This document shows positions 27,100 through 39,451 of a stretch of DNA of 64,000 bases, one piece after another. Position 1 is the first letter of the stretch. Each line of letters starts with the position of its first letter. The stretch lies in contig CALSQR010000001.1 in the NCBI GenBank assembly GCA_943788505.1, positions 186,001-250,000 of the forward strand, in the 5' to 3' direction. The notes beneath the pieces are model-generated. The model ran no database searches, was not told the DNA's origin, and saw nothing but the letters and a program-made list of their open reading frames with translations. A program made the position numbers and the translations under genes. This DNA is from an uncultured bacterium (GTDB lineage Bacteria > Bacteroidota > Rhodothermia > Rhodothermales > UBA10348).

Positions 27100-28020
27100 A
27101 TGAAGCTTTCCTCCAGACAAGCCGCCGTTCTTCTGCACACGCATGAATCCTCCGTAAAAAGGTGGTGCAATGCGGGTGCACTCCCATGTTCATTTACGAA
27201 TGGGGGACATAGGCGCATTCAATTGGACGATCTTCTTCTCTTCGCTGACTCACAGGAGGTTGACTGTGAATTGCTGCGACTAGGAGGAGATGCTGAGATG
27301 GCTCTCAAAAGTGTGTTCAGATTGCGCCGCGGCGTTCTTTCAAACGACGTAGTCACCCTGCTTAAAGACTGGCTTTTGGAATCACAGAGCAGAAAGGTCC
27401 TAGCATTGATTATTGTCGCCCGCTCATTCGGTATTTCCCTGTCCGTGATTTTTGACAAGATGATCGGTGACTTGATGAGGCACATTGGAGAGTCCTGGGC
27501 AGCCGGTTCATTTGGAATTGGAGAGGAACATCGGGTCTCAGAGTGTATTCTGGATGTTCTCTATCATCTTCAGTCCGAGGTAGAGCCCTCTGATGATCGG
27601 ATGCGGCCAACGGCTATTCTCGGGACGGGTCCGGATGATGACCATGTAACCGGCGCACTAATGGTGCGAACTCTGCTGACGGAGATCGGTTGGAACGTGG
27701 TATTTTTGGGACGAAAGGTGCCCGTGGAAGATTTTGTCCTATTCCAACAGAAATACAAGGCGTCGCTCGTTTGTATCTCGCTGGCGGCCGATCGGTCGTT
27801 GGCAGACGTTTCAAGCTTCATTACCTCGGTCAGATCTCTTTCCGGAAATGATGGGTTTCAAATAGCCTTCGGAGGATCCGGTGCCAGGAGCTTGCTTCGC
27901 GCGCCAACGACGGCACCTGACCATAGTGGAGTCTTCTTTTTTGAGTCAGCGACGGAGTTTGGATCCTGGGCTGACACAACATTAAACCATCTTCTTACAC
28001 CATACCATGAAGTCAACTGA
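27100..28020 (+). CDS. CarH/LitR-type cobalamin-binding light-responsive transcriptional regulator
   Basis: 306 residues; ATG at 27100 with AGGG 5 bases upstream (a GTG two codons earlier is possible). Residues 1-50 are a helix-turn-helix with wing (VKRWCNAGALP, GGHRRIQLDDLLLFA). About 75-160 is the helical cap with W133-x9-E143-H144, the motif that holds the upper face of adenosylcobalamin in CarH. The Rossmann-like B12 domain has D180-x-H182-x-x-G185, then 41 residues to S227-L228, then 28 more to G258-G259, matching the base-off/His-on spacing. Characterised CarH proteins are dark repressors disassembled by light. It overlaps the CruF-CrtB gene by 14 bases, so sensor and target enzymes share an operon. 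Confidence 0.9.
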   Translation: MKLSSRQAAVLLHTHESSVKRWCNAGALPCSFTNGGHRRIQLDDLLLFADSQEVDCELLRLGGDAEMALKSVFRLRRGVLSNDVVTLLKDWLLESQSRKVLALIIVARSFGISLSVIFDKMIGDLMRHIGESWAAGSFGIGEEHRVSECILDVLYHLQSEVEPSDDRMRPTAILGTGPDDDHVTGALMVRTLLTEIGWNVVFLGRKVPVEDFVLFQQKYKASLVCISLAADRSLADVSSFITSVRSLSGNDGFQIAFGGSGARSLLRAPTTAPDHSGVFFFESATEFGSWADTTLNHLLTPYHEVN

Positions 28021-29890
28021 GCGCGCAGGACTCATCCTGCTGGCGACTTTTTCCTTTTTTGCAGTAGCCGGGTATTGGTTTTTCGGCGTGCACCCAGAAA
28101 ACCTAGCACGCTTCCCGAGCTCGGCCGAGTTTTACGCGATTTCGTTTTCGTTTTTCGCTAGGACACAGGTGTGGCTTTCAGGGATTGTTCTCATATCTAT
28201 ACTCTCGCTTGGACGACACGTCAAGTGGCTGCCATCCCTACTCGCCGTTTATATACTAAGCCTTACTAGCGAGCTGCTTGGAACGACAACAGGCTTTCCG
28301 TTTGGAGATTACAAATACACGGGCTTACTGGGTGCGAAATGGTTTGATCACGTACCATACCTGATCCCTCTGAGTTGGTTTACGATGGCGCTGCCCTCGT
28401 TCGTCTTGGTGGAGCGCGCTTTGACGCCAAGGGTTGGCAAGATTGCTAGATGGGCTCTTGCGGCAGCCCTTTTGACCTCATGGGATTTAGTACTGGATCC
28501 CGCGATGAGCTATTTGGTGCCATATTGGTTGTGGGGACAGTCTGGTAGTTTTTACGGGATGCCGTTAATTAATCTTGCTGGCTGGTTTGTGACAGGCTTT
28601 GTACTGGCTGCAGCGCTCAGTAAATTCAATGCGTTGCAAGCTGTAGAACATGTCAGTACGAAGACGCTCGTAATTTACTACGCCATTATCTACGCGCTGC
28701 CTGCCGGGATGCTGGTGGCCGCAGGTCATGTCCTTCTTGTGGTCTTAGTGACCATAGGTATTTGGGGGGCGTTGTATCTGGGTTACATCCTTTCGACGCG
28801 ATGGTCAAAAGAAGACGGATCAGATGACGATACCTCGGAATATGATGACTCGGAGCCAACACATCATTCTCCAAAGCTAGATGATCGATTAGAACGAATT
28901 GCTGACCGGACAGGAGAGTATTTCGAGCAGCATTCTCGCTCCTTTTCCTTTGCATCTGGGCTTTTTATGCCTGAGGACAGAGTACGGGTGAGCCGGCTCT
29001 ATGCCTTCTGTAGGATGTCGGATGATATTGCAGACGAGCAATCGGTAGCGGTTAGTGAGCGGCGCGACATGATGAAAGAGTGGGCTAAACTCGTAGAGGA
29101 ATCCTTTGATGGCGTTCACTCGGGTGTCCACTGGCTAGATGACTTAATGGCTGACCTACGTTCGCATGGCCTCTCTTTCCGTGTTATTCGCGAACTTTTG
29201 GATGCTATTGAGTCAGACATTGAATTTCGGCCTATCAAGGCTCAAAAAGACCTGGCAGATTACTCCTATGGTGTAGCATCAACAGTGGGAATTATGATGT
29301 CCCATATGTTCGATGAGACCGACCCTTGGATTCAGGAACGCGCAATCTCGCTTGGTCTAGGCATGCAGTTGACAAACATTTTACGAGATGTAGGTGCGGA
29401 TCTAGAGCTCGGTCGTGTGTACTTGCCACAAGAGTGGCTGCAACGATATGACGTAACCGAAGCGGACCTTTATGCTATGAAGGAGGGATCTCCTTTGAGT
29501 GAGGGATACATTGCATTACTGAGGGATCTTGAGGGGCATGCAAGTATTGCGTATCGCAAGGCTTGGGAAGCCATCCCCCTACTGTCCTGGCGGTTTGGTC
29601 CCTCGGTAGCTGTCGCAGCTGAGGTATATCGAGGAATCCACCGCTCTATTTCCCGAAACGGTTATAACAATCTGTCATCTCGGGCCTACACGGGCCTACT
29701 TCGAAAGTCGTTTCTGCTCGTAGGAGCTCTAGCCCGGTATTCCGGTGGGAAAGTCCTTGTTGCGGTCCAGGAATGGTCTCCCAAATCGATACAAAATGGC
29801 GTACGTGAACTACTCCAAAAGACTCGTATGAGCTGGATGGTTCCATTTATGGTTTCCATGATTCACGTTGCTAATCCTCTTACCTGGTAA
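28007..29890 (+). CDS. Fusion of CruF-type carotenoid hydratase and phytoene synthase CrtB
   Basis: 627 residues. Residues about 8-265 form a multi-helix membrane domain of the Carot_biosynth/CruF family: TSELLGTTTGFPFGDYKYT at 87-105 and SWDLVLDPAM at 158-167 are its hallmarks; characterised CruF adds water across the 1',2' double bond of carotenoids. An acidic linker (266-292) leads to a complete squalene/phytoene synthase domain: SRSFSFASGLF, the first Asp motif DDIAD at 339-343 and the second DVGAD at 461-465. CrtB joins two GGPP to phytoene. Thus one polypeptide tethers the first pathway enzyme to the membrane and a late-step hydratase. Second gene of the light-sensor operon; crtI follows 4 bases later. 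Confidence 0.9.
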   Translation: MKSTERAGLILLATFSFFAVAGYWFFGVHPENLARFPSSAEFYAISFSFFARTQVWLSGIVLISILSLGRHVKWLPSLLAVYILSLTSELLGTTTGFPFGDYKYTGLLGAKWFDHVPYLIPLSWFTMALPSFVLVERALTPRVGKIARWALAAALLTSWDLVLDPAMSYLVPYWLWGQSGSFYGMPLINLAGWFVTGFVLAAALSKFNALQAVEHVSTKTLVIYYAIIYALPAGMLVAAGHVLLVVLVTIGIWGALYLGYILSTRWSKEDGSDDDTSEYDDSEPTHHSPKLDDRLERIADRTGEYFEQHSRSFSFASGLFMPEDRVRVSRLYAFCRMSDDIADEQSVAVSERRDMMKEWAKLVEESFDGVHSGVHWLDDLMADLRSHGLSFRVIRELLDAIESDIEFRPIKAQKDLADYSYGVASTVGIMMSHMFDETDPWIQERAISLGLGMQLTNILRDVGADLELGRVYLPQEWLQRYDVTEADLYAMKEGSPLSEGYIALLRDLEGHASIAYRKAWEAIPLLSWRFGPSVAVAAEVYRGIHRSISRNGYNNLSSRAYTGLLRKSFLLVGALARYSGGKVLVAVQEWSPKSIQNGVRELLQKTRMSWMVPFMVSMIHVANPLTW

Positions 29891-29894
29891 ACTC

Positions 29895-31421
29895 ATGTCT
29901 TCATTTGCCATCATAGGCTCGGGATTTGGAGGATTGTCTTTAGCGGTCCGTTTGCAGGCGGCTGGGCATCAGGTCCGCATTTTTGAGAAACGTCCTAAAA
30001 TTGGTGGTCGTGCCTACCAATTGAAAGATGCTGGGTACACCTTTGACATGGGCCCCAGCTTGGTAACTGCTCCCTCCATCGTTCGCGCCATTTTTGAGGC
30101 GGCTGATCGCCGCCTTGAGGATTATGTTGATCTTGTACCTCTGGATCCGTTCTATCGGATCTTCTTCCATGATGGAACGCACATGGACTACAATGGGGAC
30201 GCCGAGCAGATGAAGAGCCAACTAGCTGTATTCTCGGTTAAGGATGCGGAGCGATACGATGACTTTATGTCGGATATCAAAGGTATTTACGATGCCGTAA
30301 TCACGGAAGGTCTTGGAAAACAGCCATTCGATACGATCGGGAAAATGGCTCGATTTGTTCCTCGCGCGATGAGACTGAATGCACTCCTGCCTGTGGCTCG
30401 GTTGGCTAAGTCCTACTTCGAGGATTTTAGGAGTCGCTTTATGTTTTCCTTCCATCCTCTATTTATAGGAGGGCATCCGTTTCGTGCCCCGTCGATTTAT
30501 GCTATGATTCCGTATCTCGAGAGAAAAGAAGGTGTCTGGTTTTCCAAGGGCGGAATGTATTCCATCGTAGAAGCGCTAGGAAAGGTGTTTGAAGAGTTAG
30601 GGGGGCAGATAACGACGTCAGCTGAGGTCGAAAAAGTCATTGTCAAAGACGGCGCAGCAAAGGGACTACAAGTTGACGGATCGGTCTTTGACTTCGATGG
30701 TGTGATTAGCAATGGGGACGTCACGCAGACATATTTGGCACTAATCGATCCACAACACCGAAAAAAGTGGACAGACCGTAAGTTGAAGGCTCAAACTCAG
30801 TCCATGAGCTGCTTCCTCATGTACATCGGTACGCGTAAGAAATTTCCCGAATTGGCGCACCATACGCTCATTCTATCCGAACGCTATAAAGAGCTGATCG
30901 ACGAAATATTTGCTCATAAAGAGTTGCCGGAAGACTTCAGCATGTACTTGCATGTCCCAACAGCTACGGATGACTCCATGGCGCCTGAAGGGTGTGAAAG
31001 TATGTACGTCCTAATTCCCGTTCCGAACCTCAGAGCATCCACAGTATGGGCCGAGGAGAAAGAGGAGTATGCAGATAAGGTGCTAGACTTCCTCGAAGAA
31101 TGGGGGATGAGCGGGCTTCGGGATTCTATGGAGGTGTGCCACATCTTTACACCTGATGACTTCGAATCCCAGTTGAATGCAACTGATGGAAATGCATTCG
31201 CTCTGGAGCCGAAATTGACCCAGACAGCCTGGTTCCGTCCGCACAATCGCTCGGAAGACATTGATAGTTTGTACGTAGTTGGAGCTGGGACTCATCCTGG
31301 CGCAGGCGTTCCCGGTGTCATGCTTTCATCTGAAGCAACACTCTCGTGCATTCTTGAGGATTACCCCGTTGGCACATCTCAAACGATGTCTAACAAAATC
31401 GACGTTGAATCGGTCGCTTAA
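29895..31421 (+). CDS. crtI: Phytoene desaturase
   Basis: 508 residues from the ATG at 29895 (an upstream TTG at 29868 lies inside the previous gene). FAD-binding AIIGSGFGGLSLAVRLQAAGH at the N-terminus, GGRAYQLKDAGYTFDMGPSLV, and the C-terminal AGAGTHPGAGVPGVMLSSEATL are hallmarks of CrtI-type desaturases. The enzyme introduces double bonds into phytoene to give neurosporene or lycopene. A CrtD-like role cannot be excluded by sequence alone, but position directly after crtB favours phytoene desaturase. Confidence 0.93.
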   Translation: MSSFAIIGSGFGGLSLAVRLQAAGHQVRIFEKRPKIGGRAYQLKDAGYTFDMGPSLVTAPSIVRAIFEAADRRLEDYVDLVPLDPFYRIFFHDGTHMDYNGDAEQMKSQLAVFSVKDAERYDDFMSDIKGIYDAVITEGLGKQPFDTIGKMARFVPRAMRLNALLPVARLAKSYFEDFRSRFMFSFHPLFIGGHPFRAPSIYAMIPYLERKEGVWFSKGGMYSIVEALGKVFEELGGQITTSAEVEKVIVKDGAAKGLQVDGSVFDFDGVISNGDVTQTYLALIDPQHRKKWTDRKLKAQTQSMSCFLMYIGTRKKFPELAHHTLILSERYKELIDEIFAHKELPEDFSMYLHVPTATDDSMAPEGCESMYVLIPVPNLRASTVWAEEKEEYADKVLDFLEEWGMSGLRDSMEVCHIFTPDDFESQLNATDGNAFALEPKLTQTAWFRPHNRSEDIDSLYVVGAGTHPGAGVPGVMLSSEATLSCILEDYPVGTSQTMSNKIDVESVA

Positions 31422-31469
31422 GGGCATGAAACAAGCCTAAATTACCCTCATCCAAAAAAAAGACGTTCA

Positions 31470-32117
31470 ATGGACGCTTCCTTGAAGAACCCGGTCGAAT
31501 TAGTAGATGCGACTGGAAATACTATCGGTACAGCTCCCAAAATCGACGTTCATCTCGATGGGTCGCTGCACAGAGCGGTTTCGGTTTTTATTTTTGATGA
31601 CAATCGCCGTCAATTATTGCAGCAACGGGCAAAAGATAAATATCACGCTCCAGGGTTGTGGTCCAATGCATGCTGCTCACATCCGTATCCTTCCGAATCC
31701 CCACGTACTGCTGCTGAACGCCGTCTGCAGGAGGAATTGGGTATGGAAGCAGAGCTATGCGAGGCGTTTGTTATGCGTTACAAGGCAGACGTTGGAGAAG
31801 GGTTAGTGGAACATGAATATGATCATGTATTCATTGCAAGAGCGTTGACGTCGCCGGTCCCGAACCCGGCTGAAATTATGGCTGTTAAGTGGATGAGCTC
31901 TGACTCGCTGAAGCGGTCAATAGAAGAGATGCCTGCGGCATTTACGCCTTGGTTTAGGCTTGCGCAGGTTGAAGTGATGAACTGTCTTACCAAAAATAAC
32001 CAAGAGAATGGGAAAGTGGTCCTCACACCTGAGGGGGATACTGCAACGTTTCTCTATGAGCACGCCGGCTCAGCGACAGAGCGTCAATCCGCTACGCCGG
32101 TCAGCATAACCCTCTGA
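31470..32117 (+). CDS. idi: Isopentenyl-diphosphate delta-isomerase, type I
   Basis: 215 residues. Interconverts IPP and DMAPP. Nudix-fold features: LHRAVSVFIFDD, the catalytic Cys in NACCSHPYP (68/69), the Nudix helix AAERRLQEELG and E114/E116 in VEHEYDHVF. The last 40 residues are an extension beyond E. coli Idi. Last gene of the carotenoid operon, 48 bases after crtI; it would raise prenyl precursor supply when the pigment is made. Confidence 0.94.
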   Translation: MDASLKNPVELVDATGNTIGTAPKIDVHLDGSLHRAVSVFIFDDNRRQLLQQRAKDKYHAPGLWSNACCSHPYPSESPRTAAERRLQEELGMEAELCEAFVMRYKADVGEGLVEHEYDHVFIARALTSPVPNPAEIMAVKWMSSDSLKRSIEEMPAAFTPWFRLAQVEVMNCLTKNNQENGKVVLTPEGDTATFLYEHAGSATERQSATPVSITL

Positions 32118-32126
32118 TGGTAGGTA

Positions 32127-32308
32127 TTACCGGCGAAAATGGTAGGCTTAGATCACTATCTTAATTTGGGCAACAGTCATTTGAAGGGTTCAGTCCTATG
32201 TTTACCAGCGAAAACTTCTGGTCTGAATGGTTTTCTGGATCGGTGACGATGTAAAACGTACCTTTCAGACCGATTTATCTATCGTCTGAATCCAACCCAA
32301 TTACCAGC
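32127..32308 (+). repeat. Spaced direct repeats TTACCrGC(GAAAA)
   Basis: TTACCGGCGAAAA (32127-32139) and TTACCAGCGAAAA (32202-32214) differ at one position; TTACCAGC recurs at 32301-32308 directly before the ATG. Spacing is 75 and 99 bases. Possibly protein-binding sites; no further copies were found near other genes by eye. Confidence 0.35.
32220..32290 (+). promoter_or_regulatory. Leader with two mutually exclusive hairpins before the rodZ-like gene
   Basis: Segment A GGTCTGAATGG (32220-32230) pairs with B CCTTTCAGACC (32261-32271) at 10 of 11 positions. B, extended to 32274, also pairs with C ATCGTCTGAA (32281-32290) to give ten base pairs with one bulged C and a six-base loop. A-B and B-C cannot form together. 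C ends 18 bases before the ATG at 32309 and no T tract follows, so translational control would be more likely than termination. Transcription through this region is assumed, not shown. Confidence 0.45.
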
Positions 32309-35535
<3,227 letters not shown>

Positions 35536-35536
35536 G

Positions 35537-37057
35537 ATGCTACATCCCTTAGACTATGTAGTAATCGTAGGCTATCTAGCTGCGGTAGTGCTTTTTGGTA
35601 TAAAGAGTGCTGGTAAGCAGAAGACAGTCGGTGACTACTTTTTGGGAAACAAAGAAATGCCGTGGTGGGCCATTTCGTTTTCCATCGTTGCGACAGAGAC
35701 CAGTACGCTGACCGTAATCGGGATTCCAGCCGTTGCCTATGGTGGGGCACTCACGTTTTTTCAATTGACGTTTGGGTATTTGGTCGGTAGGATCGCCGTC
35801 GCCATCTGGTTTTTGCCGAGATACATGAAGGGCGACCTGCAAACAGCGTATGCATTTTTAGGCTCTCGTTTTGGGCCACGTCTGCAGGGATTGGCCTCCG
35901 TAACGTTTCTCGCGACACGATTGCTGGCTGACGGAGTTCGTCTTTTTGCTACGGCCATCCCCATCAAAATTATAGCCACGTCTGCAGGTTTCGACGTCGG
36001 ATATCCAATGATCATCCTCACAATTGGGATACTGACGGCCTTATATACCTACGTAGGTGGTTTCAAGGCCGTTGTCTGGATGGACGTTGTCCAGATGAGT
36101 GTCTATGTGGTTGGGGCGCTCGTGACCTTGACGCTTCTTCTGGCTTCCTTTGAAGGGGATGTTTACAGTCAATTGGCAGCAGCCGGTAAGTTGCAAGTCT
36201 TTAGTGTGGATGGATCGCTGAAAACGATTCTTACGAGTCCTTATTCCTTGGTAACGGCGGTTATTGGAGGAGGGATATTTAGCATGGCTTCCCATGGTAC
36301 AGATCAATTAATCGTACAGCGCTTGCTTTCGTGCCGCTCTCTTCTTGATGCGAGGAAGGCCATCATTTCGAGTGCGTTTTTTGTAATGATCCAGTTTGCC
36401 ATCTTTCTGGCCGTGGGTGCGTTTCTGTGGATTCACTACGGCGGTGCCGATGCAACCACCCTCGGACTGGCGCGGCTCGATGAAGTATTTCCTCGCTATA
36501 TCGTTGAAAACCTACCGGTCGGTATAGCAGGTCTTGTGCTTGCAGGTATTCTTGCTGCGGCCATGAGCACGTTGTCATCTTCTCTAAATGCATTAGCGAG
36601 TTCATCCCTCAATGATCTAATTGGCAAGCGAGCCGCAGGGTGGGACGAAGCAAAAAGCCTCAGGCTGTCAAGATTGCTTACGCTTGGCTGGGCACTGGTT
36701 TTTGTCTTTCTTGCCACACTGTTCGAAGACCAGCAAAACCCAGTAGTGGAACTAGGTCTTTCGATTGCCTCGTTCACATATGGAGCCTTGTTGGGAGCTT
36801 TTCTATTAGGATTAATCACTTCCAAAGTCTCTGAGGCGGATGCTATGATTGCATTCGTCGTAAGTGTGGTCTCAATGGTACTTATCATTTTTGGGCTATG
36901 GATGGACGGGAATGGAACTTGGGGATTCACGTGGCGACCTGACGATGCGCAAATCATGGCTAGAGGGCTGGTTCCTCTCGCATGGCCTTGGTACACAGCA
37001 TTGGGGGCCGCGATCACATGCAGTATTGGATCCTTGCTCTCTCTACGGCATAGGTAG
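35537..37057 (+). CDS. Sodium:solute symporter (SSS family)
   Basis: 506 residues with about 13 membrane helices. Family blocks: DYFLGNKEMPWWAISFSIVATETSTLT at about 33-60, GVRLFATAIPIK, YTYVGGFKAVVWMDVVQ, and GIAGLVLAGILAAAMSTLSSSLNALASSS, the sodium-site helix. Transports an organic solute with Na+; the substrate (sugar, amino acid or sialic-acid type) cannot be read from sequence. Member of the rodZ-ligA-symporter-pgpH unit. Confidence 0.9.
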   Translation: MLHPLDYVVIVGYLAAVVLFGIKSAGKQKTVGDYFLGNKEMPWWAISFSIVATETSTLTVIGIPAVAYGGALTFFQLTFGYLVGRIAVAIWFLPRYMKGDLQTAYAFLGSRFGPRLQGLASVTFLATRLLADGVRLFATAIPIKIIATSAGFDVGYPMIILTIGILTALYTYVGGFKAVVWMDVVQMSVYVVGALVTLTLLLASFEGDVYSQLAAAGKLQVFSVDGSLKTILTSPYSLVTAVIGGGIFSMASHGTDQLIVQRLLSCRSLLDARKAIISSAFFVMIQFAIFLAVGAFLWIHYGGADATTLGLARLDEVFPRYIVENLPVGIAGLVLAGILAAAMSTLSSSLNALASSSLNDLIGKRAAGWDEAKSLRLSRLLTLGWALVFVFLATLFEDQQNPVVELGLSIASFTYGALLGAFLLGLITSKVSEADAMIAFVVSVVSMVLIIFGLWMDGNGTWGFTWRPDDAQIMARGLVPLAWPWYTALGAAITCSIGSLLSLRHR

Positions 37058-37060
37058 CGC

Positions 37061-39451
37061 ATGTCATTTTTGAAAAGATTATCGTTTTTCGGCCCTCCAG
37101 TACGTCCTGTTGGAGATACTCTTGAGTCAGGAGATATCCAGAATCAGATATCTCGTAAGCGACGGCGGATTGCGTTTAAAATTGGGATGATTGTATCGCT
37201 GATCGTCGTTACGATGATCGCGTTTCCTCGAGGCACCGTCTATCAGTACACGGTTCAGATGGACGAGATATGGAGGCAACCCAATCTACATGCCCCTTTT
37301 ACGTTTGCCATTAACAAGCCTGCGGCTGAGCTTGAAAGCGAGCGACAGGCAGTAAGGCTAGAAACTCCACCTGTCTTTACTCGAGTTCAAAATGCTCAGG
37401 AAGATGTGCGTGACAGAGCAGAGCAGCTTAGGGGTCAGTTACAGCGCATTCTCGTCCATTACGGTCAGTTTCAATTGAACCAGACTAGAGGACGAACGGC
37501 TGAAGCGCTCAGGGATTCGGTCAGTTATCGTTCCTCGTATGATAGTTTGACAGTTCGCTTTACGCGCCCTGAGTGGACGGCAATTTTAACGTCATATGCC
37601 GCAGTAACCTCGGGTATGGCAGCTAATTCGAGAGGTAGGCAAGGCGGCATGAGGCTGGACCGGGAGACTCTTGACGCTGCTTTGCAGATTATGCTTGATC
37701 TGATGAATCCAGGGATACTAGACCTTGATAAGTCAACGATCTCCTCGGACAGTCTCTCCGTCAGAAACGAGGTCACGTTCAAGGAAACCCCCACGTCAGT
37801 AAACCGTGTTTTTGATGTAGCTGAAGCTTTAGAAGAAGCTAGGGATAGACTGGCACTACGATGGCTTGGTGATGAAAGCAGATTAGCCATCGCGGAGAAA
37901 ATGTTCGGATGGCTGCTTTTCCCCAATCTTGAATACGACCGTGAGGGTACGGAAGAATTATGGGCCGTGAGAGTGGACCAAATTGTACCCACGATGGGCA
38001 TCGTGCGCGAAAACGAGGTAATTGTTCGACAAGGTGACCGAGTAACAGCTGATATACGGCTCAAGATCGAGTCATTGCAAAATGAACTGATTCAGCAAAG
38101 CGGCGGCAGTATTCCGTGGAAAACCTTGTCGGGACACTTCCTGCTCTCCATAGCTACGTTCCTGATATTCTTCCTGTATCTGTTCTTACTGCGAAGACCC
38201 ATTTTTGATGATAATCGCCTTGTTCTGTTAATCACCCTATTATTTATGGGCGTGATATCTGTTTACGGAATTGCGTTACGGGCAGCACTACTAGACATGT
38301 ATGTGGTCCCGGTAGCGATCGTGGCAATTCTACTCACAGTTATTTTTGATTCAAGGGTTGCCATTTTTGGTTCGTTGACTATGGCACTGATTGGTAGTCA
38401 TCTTCTGAATTATGATTTTGCGTTTACGTTTGCAACGCTTTTCGCCAGTACGCTAGGAATCTTTAGCGTCCGCGACATCCGAAACAGAAGTCAGTTTTTC
38501 GTTAGTGCCAGCGTTGTATTTGCGGGCTATATGCTTGTGTTGGGGGCGAACCTGTTGTTGCAGAATACGCCTATGGACCGATTTACTGACCTAACCATTT
38601 TTGTGGCGATAAACTCAGTTCTTCTTCTCCTAGCCTACCCAGCTTTGTGGTTGTTCGAACGTGCTTTTGGGGTTACAACGGATCTTACGCTCCTCGAGCT
38701 TTCGGACACAAATAGGCCACTTCTGAAAGATCTAAGCATGAAAGCGCCCGGCACGTTTAATCATGTGCTTCAGGTAGCGAATCTTGCCGAGACGGCTGCA
38801 GCAGCGATTGGGGCCAATGCGCTTCTTACCAGGGTTGGCGCGCTCTATCACGACATAGGGAAAATGGTTAAGCCGGAATACTTTGTGGAAAATCAGCGTG
38901 GAGGGGTAAACCCACACGACGGTTTGAAGCCTAGGATGAGTGCTTTGATAATTGCCTCTCATGTCAAAGAGGGTATTGATCTAGCTCGACGTAATCGGTT
39001 GCCCCGCATCGTAGAAGAGTTTATCCCGATGCATCACGGGACCATGCGTATTGAATATTTTTATCAGAGAGCTCTGAAGCAGACCAAGGAAGGTGATCCA
39101 CCGGTGCAGGAGTCGGACTTCCGGTACCCAGGTCCCGATCCTTGTTCCAAAGAGACATCCATCTTGATGTTAGCCGATGGCATCGAAGCGGCCAGCCGTA
39201 CGGTAGAGAATCCGTCTCATAAACGGCTGTCGGCTCTAATTGAGTCAATGGTTGAGTCTAGACGCGTCGATGGACTGCTTGACGATACAGATCTTACGTT
39301 TGCGGAGCTGCGCAAAATCAAAGAGGCATTCCTGGGAGTACTTACCGGGATTTATCACGTACGAGTAAAGTATCCCGGCGAGGAAGATGAAGCTGCTTCG
39401 GACGAAACAGGCTGGTCAGGGGATCAGACTGCGAACGCGCTCGACGGATGA
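37061..39451 (+). CDS. 7TM-HD family phosphohydrolase (PgpH-like, c-di-AMP phosphodiesterase)
   Basis: 796 residues. One N-terminal membrane helix (about 40-60), a large extracytoplasmic 7TMR-HDED domain (about 65-355), seven helices (about 360-550), then an HD hydrolase domain: FNHVLQVANLAE, LYHDIGKM near 597, MHHGT, and LMLADGIEAASRT. PgpH of Listeria degrades c-di-AMP to pApA; a c-di-AMP role here is inferred by architecture. Such signalling bears on potassium and turgor control. The 3' end overlaps the convergent gntR gene by 36 bases. Confidence 0.92.
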   Translation: MSFLKRLSFFGPPVRPVGDTLESGDIQNQISRKRRRIAFKIGMIVSLIVVTMIAFPRGTVYQYTVQMDEIWRQPNLHAPFTFAINKPAAELESERQAVRLETPPVFTRVQNAQEDVRDRAEQLRGQLQRILVHYGQFQLNQTRGRTAEALRDSVSYRSSYDSLTVRFTRPEWTAILTSYAAVTSGMAANSRGRQGGMRLDRETLDAALQIMLDLMNPGILDLDKSTISSDSLSVRNEVTFKETPTSVNRVFDVAEALEEARDRLALRWLGDESRLAIAEKMFGWLLFPNLEYDREGTEELWAVRVDQIVPTMGIVRENEVIVRQGDRVTADIRLKIESLQNELIQQSGGSIPWKTLSGHFLLSIATFLIFFLYLFLLRRPIFDDNRLVLLITLLFMGVISVYGIALRAALLDMYVVPVAIVAILLTVIFDSRVAIFGSLTMALIGSHLLNYDFAFTFATLFASTLGIFSVRDIRNRSQFFVSASVVFAGYMLVLGANLLLQNTPMDRFTDLTIFVAINSVLLLLAYPALWLFERAFGVTTDLTLLELSDTNRPLLKDLSMKAPGTFNHVLQVANLAETAAAAIGANALLTRVGALYHDIGKMVKPEYFVENQRGGVNPHDGLKPRMSALIIASHVKEGIDLARRNRLPRIVEEFIPMHHGTMRIEYFYQRALKQTKEGDPPVQESDFRYPGPDPCSKETSILMLADGIEAASRTVENPSHKRLSALIESMVESRRVDGLLDDTDLTFAELRKIKEAFLGVLTGIYHVRVKYPGEEDEAASDETGWSGDQTANALDG

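Noticed and set aside
35537-37057. Naming the symporter substrate (e.g. sialic acid, given the NagB fusion)
   Set aside because: The genes are 33 kb apart and the SSS family is too broad for substrate assignment from motifs.
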